From NCBI RefSeq assembly GCF_003234935.1, contig NZ_QKSB01000002.1:124001-188000 (forward strand): a DNA stretch of 64,000 nucleotides, in the 5' to 3' direction. A program made the translations under genes and the position numbers. Under the pieces are notes generated by a model. That model had not been told where the DNA came from. It made no database searches and worked only from the letters and a program-made list of their open reading frames with translations. The DNA is from Putridiphycobacter roseus (GTDB taxonomy: Bacteria; Bacteroidota; Bacteroidia; Flavobacteriales_D; Crocinitomicaceae). Positions within the stretch are counted from its first letter, which is position 1. Each line of letters begins with the position of its first letter. Shown here piece by piece: positions 8,041 to 17,384 of the stretch.

Positions 8041-10230
8041 TTATTTTGCGAATAACATTTCTCTGAATTTAGGCAAAGGCCACATTTCGTCGTCAATAGT
8101 CATTTCTAATTTATCTGCGTGATATCTAATATCATCAAACATCTTTTTAATATTGTCGCAATAAGCATATGCCTTTTCACTGGCAGTAGTTAACTTATTC
8201 GCTTTTTTACGTTCTTCAATCATGGCGTCAACCGACTCGCTAATAATGGTGATGTGGTTAGACAATGCTTTAATGGTCTCAATTTGCGTCTTAGCCAAAG
8301 CTTTTCCTTCTTTTTCTCCCATTACATCCATTAAACCACTTACATTTTCTAGTAAGCTATTTTGGTAGGCAAGTGCAGCAGGAATGATATGATTTTTCGC
8401 CAAATCTCCCATTACTCTAGATTCAATTTGAATTTTTAGAATATAATTTTCTAATTCAATTTCATGTTTAGCTTCGATTTCAACAGGTGTTAAAATTCCT
8501 AATCCATCAAACAATTTAACCGTTTCTTTATCTTGCCAAATTTCTAAAGCTCTTGGGGTATCTTTAAAGTTAGACAAGCCTCTTTTTTCTGCTTCTTCTA
8601 CCCAAGCCTGACCATAACCATTTCCTTCGAATCTAATTTTCTTAGAAGATTTGATTAAGCCTTGTAATTCTTTTAAGATAGCTTCGTCTTTTTTATCTCC
8701 GCCATTAATTCTCTTATCAACTGCTACTTTAAAATCAATTAATTGATTAGCTACAATGGTATTTAAAACCATCATAGAGTGTGCGCAGTTTGCAGTTGAA
8801 CCTACCGCTCTGAATTCAAATTTATTTCCAGTAAAGGCAAAAGGAGAAGTTCTATTTCTATCTGTATTATCTAATAAAATTTCTGGAATTTTTCCAATAT
8901 TCAATTTCAATTCTGTTTTCGCTTCTGGCGTCATTTTTCCAGCCATAATGCTTTTCTCTAAATCATCTAACATTTTAGTCAACTGAGAGCCAATAAATAC
9001 AGAAACAATTGCTGGCGGTGCTTCATTAGCCCCTAACCTATGGTCATTACTTGCAGATGCGATAGACGCTCTTAACAAATCAGCATGGTCGTGTATGGCT
9101 TTAATGGTATTAATAAAGAAAGTCAAGAATTGAATGTTTGACTTTGGGTTTTTACCAGGTTGTAATAAGTTTACGCCAGTATTGGTACTTAAAGACCAGT
9201 TGTTATGTTTTCCAGAACCGTTTAAACCAGCAAATGGTTTTTCGTGTAACAGAATTCTAAAGTTATGTTTTCTTGCTACTTTTTCCATCACATCCATTAA
9301 CAATTGGTTGTGGTCGTTTGCAATGTTTACGTCTTCGAACATTGGTGCGCACTCAAATTGATTTGGTGCCACTTCATTATGACGAGTTGTCACAGGTATT
9401 CCTAATAAATGAGACTCATATTCGAATTCTCTCATAAAAGCAGTTGCTCTTTCAGGAATAGAACCAAAATAATGGTCATCTAATTGTTGTCCTTTTGCAG
9501 GTGCGTGACCAAACAAAGCTCTACCTGTCATCATTAAATCAGGACGAGCGTTGAACAATGCAGAATCAATTAAAAAGTATTCTTGTTCCCACCCTAAAGT
9601 AGCGTTTACTTTATTAATGTTTTTATCAAAGTATTGACAAACGTCAATAGCAGCTTTTTCAATGGTATTTAAGGCACGCATTAAAGGCATTTTATAATCT
9701 AATGCTTCTCCTGTATACGCTAAAAATATGGTTGGAATACAAAGTGTTTTTCCAATTACAAATGCAGATGAACTTGGATCCCATGCAGTATACCCTCTAG
9801 CTTCAAAAGTATTTCTAATACCACCATTTGGAAAAGAAGAAGCATCCGGTTCTTGTTGTACTAATAAATCTCCTTCTAATCTCTCAATCGCTTCACCTGG
9901 TCCGATAGGTTTAAAAAAACCATCATGCTTTTCAGCAGTCGCTCCAGTTAATGGCTGAAACCAGTGTGTATAATGTGTTGCTCCTTTTGTAATGGCCCAA
10001 TCTTTCATTGCCGAAGCAACTTGATCTGCAATTTCACGGGTTACTTTAGTCCCGTTTTCAATTGCTGACTTCACCATTTTATACGCTACTTCTGGTAAAT
10101 ACTCGCGCATTACCTTAATGTGGAACGTATTTTCTCCAAAATATTCAGATACCCTTCTTGGGTCTGGAGTACTATGATTCGGAGTTCTGTGCAATACATC
10201 TTCTAATGCATTAAATCTTTGAGAAGCCAT
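8041..10230 (-). CDS. glnN: Glutamine synthetase type III
   Basis: Makes glutamine from glutamate, ammonia and ATP. The 729-residue length and the N-terminus with TEIxxxVxxAMKDWAITKGATHYTHWFQPLTG mark the GSIII class typical of Bacteroidota and cyanobacteria rather than GSI or GSII. GWEQEYFLID (metal-binding Glu), FEAR, NQFECAP, and the ATP loop region HEKPFAGLNGSGKHNNWS followed by NTDRNRTSPFAF are all present. It stands alone, with a long upstream region (690 bases) and its own terminator. Expression is probably controlled from the upstream region; no NtcA or GlnR site is recognisable. Confidence 0.97.
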   Translation of the reverse strand: MASQRFNALEDVLHRTPNHSTPDPRRVSEYFGENTFHIKVMREYLPEVAYKMVKSAIENGTKVTREIADQVASAMKDWAITKGATHYTHWFQPLTGATAEKHDGFFKPIGPGEAIERLEGDLLVQQEPDASSFPNGGIRNTFEARGYTAWDPSSSAFVIGKTLCIPTIFLAYTGEALDYKMPLMRALNTIEKAAIDVCQYFDKNINKVNATLGWEQEYFLIDSALFNARPDLMMTGRALFGHAPAKGQQLDDHYFGSIPERATAFMREFEYESHLLGIPVTTRHNEVAPNQFECAPMFEDVNIANDHNQLLMDVMEKVARKHNFRILLHEKPFAGLNGSGKHNNWSLSTNTGVNLLQPGKNPKSNIQFLTFFINTIKAIHDHADLLRASIASASNDHRLGANEAPPAIVSVFIGSQLTKMLDDLEKSIMAGKMTPEAKTELKLNIGKIPEILLDNTDRNRTSPFAFTGNKFEFRAVGSTANCAHSMMVLNTIVANQLIDFKVAVDKRINGGDKKDEAILKELQGLIKSSKKIRFEGNGYGQAWVEEAEKRGLSNFKDTPRALEIWQDKETVKLFDGLGILTPVEIEAKHEIELENYILKIQIESRVMGDLAKNHIIPAALAYQNSLLENVSGLMDVMGEKEGKALAKTQIETIKALSNHITIISESVDAMIEERKKANKLTTASEKAYAYCDNIKKMFDDIRYHADKLEMTIDDEMWPLPKFREMLFAK

Positions 10231-10252
10231 AATTATAAATTATATGTTTGTA

Positions 10253-10279
10253 CAAAAATAGTTTTATTCTATAAATCAA
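10253..10279 (-). promoter_or_regulatory. Putative glnN promoter
   Basis: On the minus strand TATTTTTG (10253-10260) matches TAnnTTTG and TTG (10277-10279) is a possible -33 element, 16 bases apart. The -7 box lies 23 bases before the glnN ATG. Confidence 0.45.
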
Positions 10280-10929
10280 TGCCCATTTTTTACTTTTTTT
10301 TATCAACACCCCCTATTTTTTACCACTAACATTCAATTAATATTACATTAACAGAAAAGCCCCCCCCTTTTTTTTAAGGCAAACCTTAATAAAAACAATG
10401 TTTTAAAGTGAAACAATCCCGTTTACCTCTTTTTTGATTCTAGGTTTATGGTACTTCCAAAGTTTTTTAATAAAAAATCCCCTTACTGTTCAGGAACAAA
10501 AGCATTTCATTAAAAAAGGCTTGTTTTAAATGAGAAATGGTTTTTTCGGCTATAAAAGTTACTTGAGAAAATTTAAATAATCATTTACCTAACTATAGCT
10601 TGTGTTTGCCTTACATATTACCGAGTTATACCATAAGGCCCTTATAATAATAGGTATAATTCCCAACGACTACCATGCTTAAAATATTTAAAACAGTAGC
10701 GTAAAGTAAAATTATGGTTGCCTAGTCTTTCCCTATTTTTTTAGCGATACCATGCCATATTAAGGAATATATGCTTTGACTTTCGATAATACTTATCCCC
10801 TTCATTTCAGACAAATCCCTCCCTTTAAAATACAAGATAAATAGCTACTCTTACCGCTTAGTCAATTTTTAAGTACAGAATAAAAAATAAACTGTAATAG
10901 GAAAAATATTTTTATTAAGTTTGTGTAGC
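10280..10929. other. Long intergenic region between glnN and a lipoprotein gene
   Basis: About 650 bases without a credible gene on either strand; stops are frequent in all frames. It is AT-rich and holds a run of eight C followed by nine T at about 10360-10376. A TAAGTTTG at 10916-10923 fits the -7 consensus for the plus-strand lipoprotein gene but would give almost no leader. I see no hairpin or riboswitch that I can name. Confidence 0.5.
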
Positions 10930-11574
10930 ATGAAAAACTGGAACCGCCTTTTATTCTTTATCCTTACTATAATGGCATTCACAGGTTGTAAGAAAGAGGC
11001 TATTTTGTATAAAATTGAAGGAAACGTCAGCGATCAGATATCCAATGGCCCCATTCCAAATTTAAATATACAGTTATTTCAACGTGTATACCAGTCGGGT
11101 GTTTTGAACAATAATTACACCTACTTAACGGAAGTTACTGCAGATGACAATGGTAATTATGCTTTTGAATTTGAAAGAACCCTCATTTATGATATAAAAT
11201 TAGTAATAGAGGATACCAAGTATTACACAAAAGAAGTGATTATTGAACAACAAGACCTTTCTACAGAAGACGTTAACATGGTAAACTTAGGTGTAGAAGC
11301 TAAAGGGTGGTTAAAAATGATTCTGAACAACAACTATGTTTCTCCAGACGAGCAATTAAACATATTTAAAACCGGATTTAAAACCGATTGCGAAGCTTGT
11401 TGTACTATTGGTAATACTACCTTCTATGAAACGGGGGACACCAGTTTAACCTGTGCTGTAACGGGAGGAAGTACCGTGAAGATAGTTTATGGTGAAGCAA
11501 CTGCAGGCAGTAGTTTTACAGAAGAAATAGAGTGTGTTCGGTTTGACACGACCTTTTTCACCATCAATTATTAA
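10930..11574 (+). CDS. Lipoprotein with carboxypeptidase-regulatory-like domain
   Basis: I start at the ATG at 10930 (MKNWNRLLFFILTIMAFTGC), which gives a clean lipoprotein signal with lipobox FTGC; the frame begins slightly upstream at a TTG. After the lipid-anchored Cys comes KIEGNVSDQISNGPIPNLNI and NNYTYLTEVTADDNGNYAFEFE, the pattern of a carboxypeptidase-regulatory-like or SusC-plug-type beta-sandwich. The C-terminal part contains CEACCTIGNTTFYETG with three close cysteines and a further CAVTG and CVRF, so disulfides are possible. The 214-residue protein stands alone. Function unknown. Confidence 0.75.
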   Translation: MKNWNRLLFFILTIMAFTGCKKEAILYKIEGNVSDQISNGPIPNLNIQLFQRVYQSGVLNNNYTYLTEVTADDNGNYAFEFERTLIYDIKLVIEDTKYYTKEVIIEQQDLSTEDVNMVNLGVEAKGWLKMILNNNYVSPDEQLNIFKTGFKTDCEACCTIGNTTFYETGDTSLTCAVTGGSTVKIVYGEATAGSSFTEEIECVRFDTTFFTINY

Positions 11575-11738
11575 GTTTTTTTTAGACAACCAATCTTTTT
11601 CTTTTCAGAAATATATTCACTGATAATCTGTAAAATCAGCATAAATTTACAGTCCATATTTTGGGCAACAGAATCGTTTAAATTAATCCAACCTACAAAT
11701 CACAGGGTTCAATTATTCGAAGGCTAATCTGAAAATAC

Positions 11739-11746
11739 TATCTTTG
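11739..11746 (+). promoter_or_regulatory. Putative -7 box of the sulP promoter
   Basis: TATCTTTG matches TAnnTTTG exactly and lies 20 bases before the sulP ATG. I do not see a clear TTG at the -33 position. Confidence 0.45.
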
Positions 11747-11766
11747 CCCACTTATTTCTTAGAAAC

Positions 11767-13404
11767 ATGATTGAATTAGTGAAAAAGGGCACGAAAAATG
11801 CCAAAAACGAAATACTATCTGGATTAACCGTTGCCTTGGCATTAGTACCAGAAGCGGTAGCCTTTTCTTTTGTGGCTGGAATAGATCCTTTGATTGGTTT
11901 ATACGGCGCATTTATGATGGGAATCATCACTTCTATTTTTGGTGGAAGACCAGGAATGATATCTGGGGCAACTGGGGCAATGGCCGTTGTAATGGTGGGT
12001 CTAATTAAAGCAGGAAATGAAATTGGCTTGCATTTAGAAGCGCCTGTTGCCAACCTTGGTATATCCTACCTATTTATAACTTTATTATTGGTAGGTATCC
12101 TACAAATTTTATTTGGAGTTTTTAAGCTAGGAAAATTTATACGTTTAATACCACACCCGGTGATGATGGGATTTGTAAATGGTTTGGCTATTGTCATTTT
12201 CTTGTCTCAATTAGGCATGTTTAAAGAAAAAATAATGAATACAGAAACGGGTAAAGCCGTGACACAATGGCTACCAGTACCTGAACTTTTAATTATGGGA
12301 GGCTTTGTTGCCTTAACCATGGCCATTATGTTTCTATTGCCAAAACTGACTAAAAAAGTACCCGCTGCATTAACTGCTATTATTATCGTTTCTGCCATTG
12401 TAATTATTGGTGGTATTGACACCAACACTGTAAAATCTTTTATTGTAGAAGGTAGTGGCAACCCGGCGGCTGGAATCAAAGGTGGTTTACCAAGCTTACA
12501 ATTGGATTTGTTTACGCATATCCCAATCAATTTAGCTACTTTTAAATTGATACTACCATATGCTTTTATTTTAGCTGCAGTTGGCTTAATTGAATCTTTA
12601 TTAACCTTAAATTTAATTGATGAATTAACCGAAACACGCGGTAATTCTAATAAAGAATGTATTGCGCAAGGAAGTGCCAATTTTGTGAATGGTATGTTTG
12701 GTGGCATGGGAGGATGTGCCATGATTGGTCAATCCATTATCAATGTGAATTCTGGTGGTAAAGGTCGACTATCAGGCATTGTTGCTGCGGTTGCTTTATT
12801 GTGTTTTATCTTATTTGCTGCCCCTCTTATTGAACAAGTACCTATTGCTGCTTTGGTTGGCGTAATGTTTATGGTAGTGATTGGTACCTTTGCTTGGTCG
12901 AGTTTTAGAATTATAACAAAAATACCAAGAGCAGATGCCTTTGTATTAATTTTAGTATCCTCCATGACAGTAGTATTCGATTTGGCCATAGCAGTTGTAG
13001 CAGGCGTGATTGTATCGGCCTTGGTATTTAGTTGGGAGAATGCAAAAAGAATTCGTGCCAGAAGAAGCTTTAAAGCAGATGGTACCAAGGTATATGAAAT
13101 TTGGGGACCATTATTCTTTGGTTCCATTCAAGCCTTTACGGATAAATTTACCGTTAACGAAGACCCAGACAATATTGAAATTGATTTTATAGAATCCAAA
13201 GTATCTGACCACTCTGGCGTTGAAGCTATTTTCAATTTGGTGGAAAAGTACGAAAAGAAAGGAAAAAAAGTCACTTTAAAGCATTTAAGTCCCGACTGTG
13301 ATGCTATGTTGATAAAGGCAAGTCCAAAATTTGCGGCTATTATTCAAACCGACATTGATGATCCGCGTTATTACGTGGTCACTAATCAAGTAGAACCGAT
13401 TTAA
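11767..13404 (+). CDS. SulP family inorganic anion transporter
   Basis: Integral membrane transporter of the SLC26/SulP family, carrying sulfate, bicarbonate or another anion. The 545-residue protein has the family's repeated fold of 12-14 helices; the opening segment VALALVPEAVAFSFVAGIDPLIGLYGAF is the canonical SulP signature, and GGRPGMISGATGAM and QGSANFVNGMFGGMGGCAMIG are further conserved stretches. A C-terminal STAS domain starts near residue 440 (YEIWGPLFFGSIQAF). With sulfate assimilation genes in the same window, sulfate is a candidate substrate, but the sequence alone does not separate it from bicarbonate. The next gene follows after 2 bases. Confidence 0.92.
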   Translation: MIELVKKGTKNAKNEILSGLTVALALVPEAVAFSFVAGIDPLIGLYGAFMMGIITSIFGGRPGMISGATGAMAVVMVGLIKAGNEIGLHLEAPVANLGISYLFITLLLVGILQILFGVFKLGKFIRLIPHPVMMGFVNGLAIVIFLSQLGMFKEKIMNTETGKAVTQWLPVPELLIMGGFVALTMAIMFLLPKLTKKVPAALTAIIIVSAIVIIGGIDTNTVKSFIVEGSGNPAAGIKGGLPSLQLDLFTHIPINLATFKLILPYAFILAAVGLIESLLTLNLIDELTETRGNSNKECIAQGSANFVNGMFGGMGGCAMIGQSIINVNSGGKGRLSGIVAAVALLCFILFAAPLIEQVPIAALVGVMFMVVIGTFAWSSFRIITKIPRADAFVLILVSSMTVVFDLAIAVVAGVIVSALVFSWENAKRIRARRSFKADGTKVYEIWGPLFFGSIQAFTDKFTVNEDPDNIEIDFIESKVSDHSGVEAIFNLVEKYEKKGKKVTLKHLSPDCDAMLIKASPKFAAIIQTDIDDPRYYVVTNQVEPI

Positions 13405-13406
13405 AA

Positions 13407-14123
13407 ATGGCTTTTCAGTTCAAGCAATTTAGTATAGAACAAAAGGTAAACGCCCATAAGGTTGGAACCGATTCAATGCTATTAGGTGCTTGGGTGAAGG
13501 GAAACTTTTCGAACATACTAGACATTGGTACGGGGACCGGTATATTGGCTTTAATGCAGGCACAAAAAAACCCACTGGCTAAAGTTATAGGGATTGAATC
13601 CAATGCCTTAAGTTGTGCTGAAGCAAAGGGTAACTTTGCTAACAGTCCCTTTGATAAACGCATGTCAGCAGTATGTACTAAGTTACAAGATTTTAATATT
13701 GCGCAACCATTTGATTTAATTATTGCCAATCCACCTTATTTTGTAGATGCTTATTTAGGAAAGGAAACAGCAAAGAACCAAGCCCGACACACCATTAACT
13801 TAAGCATTGAAGCGCTTTACAAACACGCGGAAAGATTATTGCACGCAACGGGGCAATTATCGGTTGTAATCCCCAGTTCGGTAAAAGAAATGCATTTTAA
13901 AGTCGCCGCGCAATATGGTTTATTTCCAGCAGATATTTTGGTCATCCTTAGTGAAGATAAAACAACCATTCGTCATTTAATCACATTTAATAGGGCAGCC
14001 AGTAAACCAATCGAAAATACCATGATTGCGAAGTATAACAATGGCATGTATTCAAAAGCTTATGTTACCTTAACTGTTGACTATCACGACAGGGAGTTGA
14101 CTTGGTTTGAAGATAAAAAGTAA
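13407..14123 (+). CDS. trmN6: tRNA1(Val) (adenine-37-N6)-methyltransferase
   Basis: SAM-dependent methyltransferase that modifies A37 of tRNA-Val (YfiC family). The N-terminus FQFKQFSIEQKVNAHKVGTDSMLLGAW is characteristic; SAM motif I is LDIGTGTGILALM (about residues 40-52) and the N6-adenine catalytic motif is NPPYF (about 109-113). The length of 238 matches the family. It begins 2 bases after sulP and is probably read from the same message, without an obvious functional link. Confidence 0.92.
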   Translation: MAFQFKQFSIEQKVNAHKVGTDSMLLGAWVKGNFSNILDIGTGTGILALMQAQKNPLAKVIGIESNALSCAEAKGNFANSPFDKRMSAVCTKLQDFNIAQPFDLIIANPPYFVDAYLGKETAKNQARHTINLSIEALYKHAERLLHATGQLSVVIPSSVKEMHFKVAAQYGLFPADILVILSEDKTTIRHLITFNRAASKPIENTMIAKYNNGMYSKAYVTLTVDYHDRELTWFEDKK

Positions 14124-14219
14124 ACCTACAGCAACTTTATATTCCAATCACTTTATGCTTTCTCTACATGAAAACCTTTTCCTGAAGGGTTTTGAATTAG
14201 CAATAAGCTTGTATATACA

Positions 14220-17111
14220 CTACTCGACTAAACCACCACCACTATAGACCCGAACCTCTCTATCCTGGTCATCTATAAAGGTGTAGATAGGCTGTATAAA
14301 ATTGTTGTTAACTCCTTTATACTTTTTATAAGCGGGAGGTACCACCTTATTTGGAAACACAGTAGAAACTACTCCTACTTTGCCTTCTTGCCAAATTAAA
14401 AAACCAGCATCCTTATTGTATGCAATAGAATCATACTGCATTTCACATATTTCACGCCCTAAATTCCATGCGCTTTGACTATTACCCTCACATGCAAAAA
14501 CACCCCATGCTTTATCTTTCACTGCGACGTAGGTAATGGGGAGACCTCTTTTAGTATTACTCTTTAAATGTCTACGACCAATTTCGCTGTATTTAAAAGG
14601 AATCAATATTTCATTTTTAATATTTACACATCCCCAAAGTCCAGCCTTTTTAGCAAAAAACCAATTATAATGTGCTTTATCTATGTTAATAGCATCATAG
14701 ATCAATGGAATGGTGTCATGACTGAATTTTTCTGTTGGATTGGAAGAATTGTTTCTTTGGATACTTACGACACCAGTCAAACCATTTTCTGTTACCGTAT
14801 GAATTCCAACATTTTCTAATTTATTTTCTCTTTCTCTTGTCTCCCATTCTAATGCATCTCTGCCCATATCTACCACCTCTAATTCCTCTTCAGCTCCATT
14901 AAAAGTCTCTATAGTATTTACTTTTTCTCCATTTTGTAATAAGTAAATAATTTCCGTTCCTCTTACGCATTTAAAGTATTGTGGGTAATCGCCCGTAAGC
15001 GTTTCAATAACATCATATTCAACAGGTAAAACCTCTATACTCGTCCCATTCTTAATTTCTAAAATGCCAAATTTATCCTTATCTCGCACCACAATAAACT
15101 GTGAATTATTGGCGTAATTTTTAATTGCAGAAAAATTTAATTCCGTATATTTAGTAGGAATAATAGTCTTGAAGTTATTTAAAATTAAGCCATAGCCATC
15201 TTCGGTCTGCACCTTATAAGAATGTCCCATTTGTTGGATAGATAAATATTTTTCATTGGTCACTTTTTTTCCAGAAATATCCAAAACAGACCAATCATTA
15301 CCATTTTGCACGATATAATAATTTGAAGGTAAATTTTGAATAAAATCATATTTTTCAGGAACAATTGCTTGTCCGGTTAAGGTCGACAATTGTAACTTTT
15401 CATCTTCTAATTGATTAATTTTGACCGTATTCTTAGTGTATATTTTTGCGTCATGTAAAACATCCGATAGTTCAGGACAGTCGTACTTTTTTGGAAATGT
15501 ACTTAACTTCCAAATTGTTGTGCTTATTTGATCCCTTCTTTTGGCGTTATCGTAAATTCCTGGTTCAAAATTATTACATAAAAGCCTTAATGCGTCCGTT
15601 GCATAAGTTGGGAGGTTTAGCGATAAGGGAAGTTCCACATCTGCCAAACTAATATTACCATGGTCAGTAAAATTTTCATTTTGAAATTTATAAAGCGCTT
15701 GGGCTTTTTGTATTTCGCCATCTTTTGCTAAACTTTCAATAGTCTTAGTACAAATGGCGCTATACTTGCCTTTATAATAAGCTGTCATGGTATTTAGGTC
15801 AAATTCGAATTCATTTACAATTTTATCGTAGGATTTAATCCCACTAATACTCGGCACATATTCACTACTAGATTGCGTAGGAATTAAGCGAAGTAAAAAC
15901 CCATCCATTACCAAATTATTATTTACTCCTGTTTCATAATAAGTCGACCAATAAACAGGTACATCTTTGCAATTTTCAATGATAAAATATTGCAATAAAT
16001 CGGTTGGGTAAATACGATACCTTTTGCCGATTGGTATTTTGGTATTTTTATAATTAAAATAGTAACCAGACTTGGATTCTTTTTCTTCTTCTGCCTGACT
16101 TAATTCCAAAGCTTCTGAAAGATTTAAGTCATGGGTAGCATTTGAAGGAATAGGTTTTAATTTATCAAATTGGGACAACCAATCGGGCTGTTTTTTTACG
16201 CCAATTTTAGATAAAACATAGGAAAAATAATACTTAGACCTCAGTAAATGAATCGGAACAATAAGCGCTCCTTTTGCAATATGATAATGATGTTGCACAT
16301 ACAGCAATTCTCCATAAGATTGGTCACAAAAAATAACATCTCCTGGGCCAACACCGATTAACTTGTTTTTTGCAAGGTCTACCGCTTCCAATCCATACAT
16401 ACCTTCCGTAAACCACTCCTTTGCATTTACTTTCTTCGCATGCACTTCAAACATGGAGAACATTACCGTATTAAAATGTGCTAAAAATCGCTTTACTTGT
16501 TCTTTTTCAGCATCTGAATTTGCAAATTCCATTGCGACATTCGTATGGTATTTTACCTTTTCCAATAATGAACGCACCAAAGTTTCTTGCTTTTTATTCA
16601 TTTTAGAATTTTTCTCAAAATCGAACTGTTCTGATTTCAAGCCTTTATAAATTGGCTTAAATTTATTTAAAGCTTTTTGCATATAACAATACCCCAAAGC
16701 AAATGCAGACTGGAAGTCCTTTGCTTTTTGTTTTTCAATTTCATCATTATAATAACCTTCGTAACCAAAATTTTCCAGTAAATCGAAAAAATAATATTGA
16801 CCATACCATTGTTTTTTTGCCGCTGCGACTTTATTTTTTGGTGTATCTCTATAATAATTAGGTCTTATTTCCAGCTTTGAAAAGGTATTGGTTTGGTTGT
16901 CCCAAAATTTAACTTCCGAAGAACTGGCGCTTAAACGAATATAGAAGTCGCCATTTTTCTTAGAAAAACCAGTCAATTGATTCCCCACATTATAATCTGT
17001 ATATAACTTTCCAATCACACTATCCAAAGACATTTGGCTCTGTGCCTTCAAGGGAAACAAGAACAACCAAAACAATACTACAACAAAGATTTTTTTTACC
17101 ATGTTAACCAT
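14220..17111 (-). CDS. Large secreted WG-repeat protein
   Basis: A 963-residue protein with an N-terminal signal peptide ending near LKAQSQ; either of the first two Met codons (17111 or 17102) can start it. Residues about 20-560 are a region I do not recognise, with many Tyr, Lys and aromatic residues. From about 590 onward there are WG/KWG-type beta repeats: NDWSVLDISGKKVTNEKY, GYGLILNNFKTIIPTKY, DKFGILEIKNG, GLWGCVNIKNEILIPFKYSEI, KAWGVFACEG and GKVGVVST. Such repeats form beta-propeller-like or solenoid surfaces in periplasmic or secreted proteins. A TAGCTTTG box lies at 17121-17128. Role unknown. Confidence 0.8.
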   Translation of the reverse strand: MVNMVKKIFVVVLFWLFLFPLKAQSQMSLDSVIGKLYTDYNVGNQLTGFSKKNGDFYIRLSASSSEVKFWDNQTNTFSKLEIRPNYYRDTPKNKVAAAKKQWYGQYYFFDLLENFGYEGYYNDEIEKQKAKDFQSAFALGYCYMQKALNKFKPIYKGLKSEQFDFEKNSKMNKKQETLVRSLLEKVKYHTNVAMEFANSDAEKEQVKRFLAHFNTVMFSMFEVHAKKVNAKEWFTEGMYGLEAVDLAKNKLIGVGPGDVIFCDQSYGELLYVQHHYHIAKGALIVPIHLLRSKYYFSYVLSKIGVKKQPDWLSQFDKLKPIPSNATHDLNLSEALELSQAEEEKESKSGYYFNYKNTKIPIGKRYRIYPTDLLQYFIIENCKDVPVYWSTYYETGVNNNLVMDGFLLRLIPTQSSSEYVPSISGIKSYDKIVNEFEFDLNTMTAYYKGKYSAICTKTIESLAKDGEIQKAQALYKFQNENFTDHGNISLADVELPLSLNLPTYATDALRLLCNNFEPGIYDNAKRRDQISTTIWKLSTFPKKYDCPELSDVLHDAKIYTKNTVKINQLEDEKLQLSTLTGQAIVPEKYDFIQNLPSNYYIVQNGNDWSVLDISGKKVTNEKYLSIQQMGHSYKVQTEDGYGLILNNFKTIIPTKYTELNFSAIKNYANNSQFIVVRDKDKFGILEIKNGTSIEVLPVEYDVIETLTGDYPQYFKCVRGTEIIYLLQNGEKVNTIETFNGAEEELEVVDMGRDALEWETRERENKLENVGIHTVTENGLTGVVSIQRNNSSNPTEKFSHDTIPLIYDAINIDKAHYNWFFAKKAGLWGCVNIKNEILIPFKYSEIGRRHLKSNTKRGLPITYVAVKDKAWGVFACEGNSQSAWNLGREICEMQYDSIAYNKDAGFLIWQEGKVGVVSTVFPNKVVPPAYKKYKGVNNNFIQPIYTFIDDQDREVRVYSGGGLVE

Positions 17112-17384
17112 TTAAGTATTCAAAGCTAACCTTTTATTATTTTACTTCTACCTTAGGTATTGAATTCTTATGTGCGTGGTAAAAATAAGATCTCTATTCT
17201 AACGAAAATTTTAACGGACAAAAATGACTTTAGATTATTAATTATAACCAGCTGAAAATTTACGGAAGAAACGGATAACAAGTATCACTGTCATTTAAAT
17301 GAACGGCTAATCATTGAGGAACAACAAACAGCTTACAGTCATAAAAATGGACAAAACACACTTCTTATCATTGAAAACCTAGGT

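Noticed and set aside
10360..10376. Run of eight C followed by nine T
   Set aside because: Looks like a phase-variation tract but it is not in or near a start codon or a promoter element of a gene.
12207..13127. Two long minus-strand frames inside the SulP gene
   Set aside because: They are antisense to a clear transporter gene; their residues mirror its hydrophobic codons.
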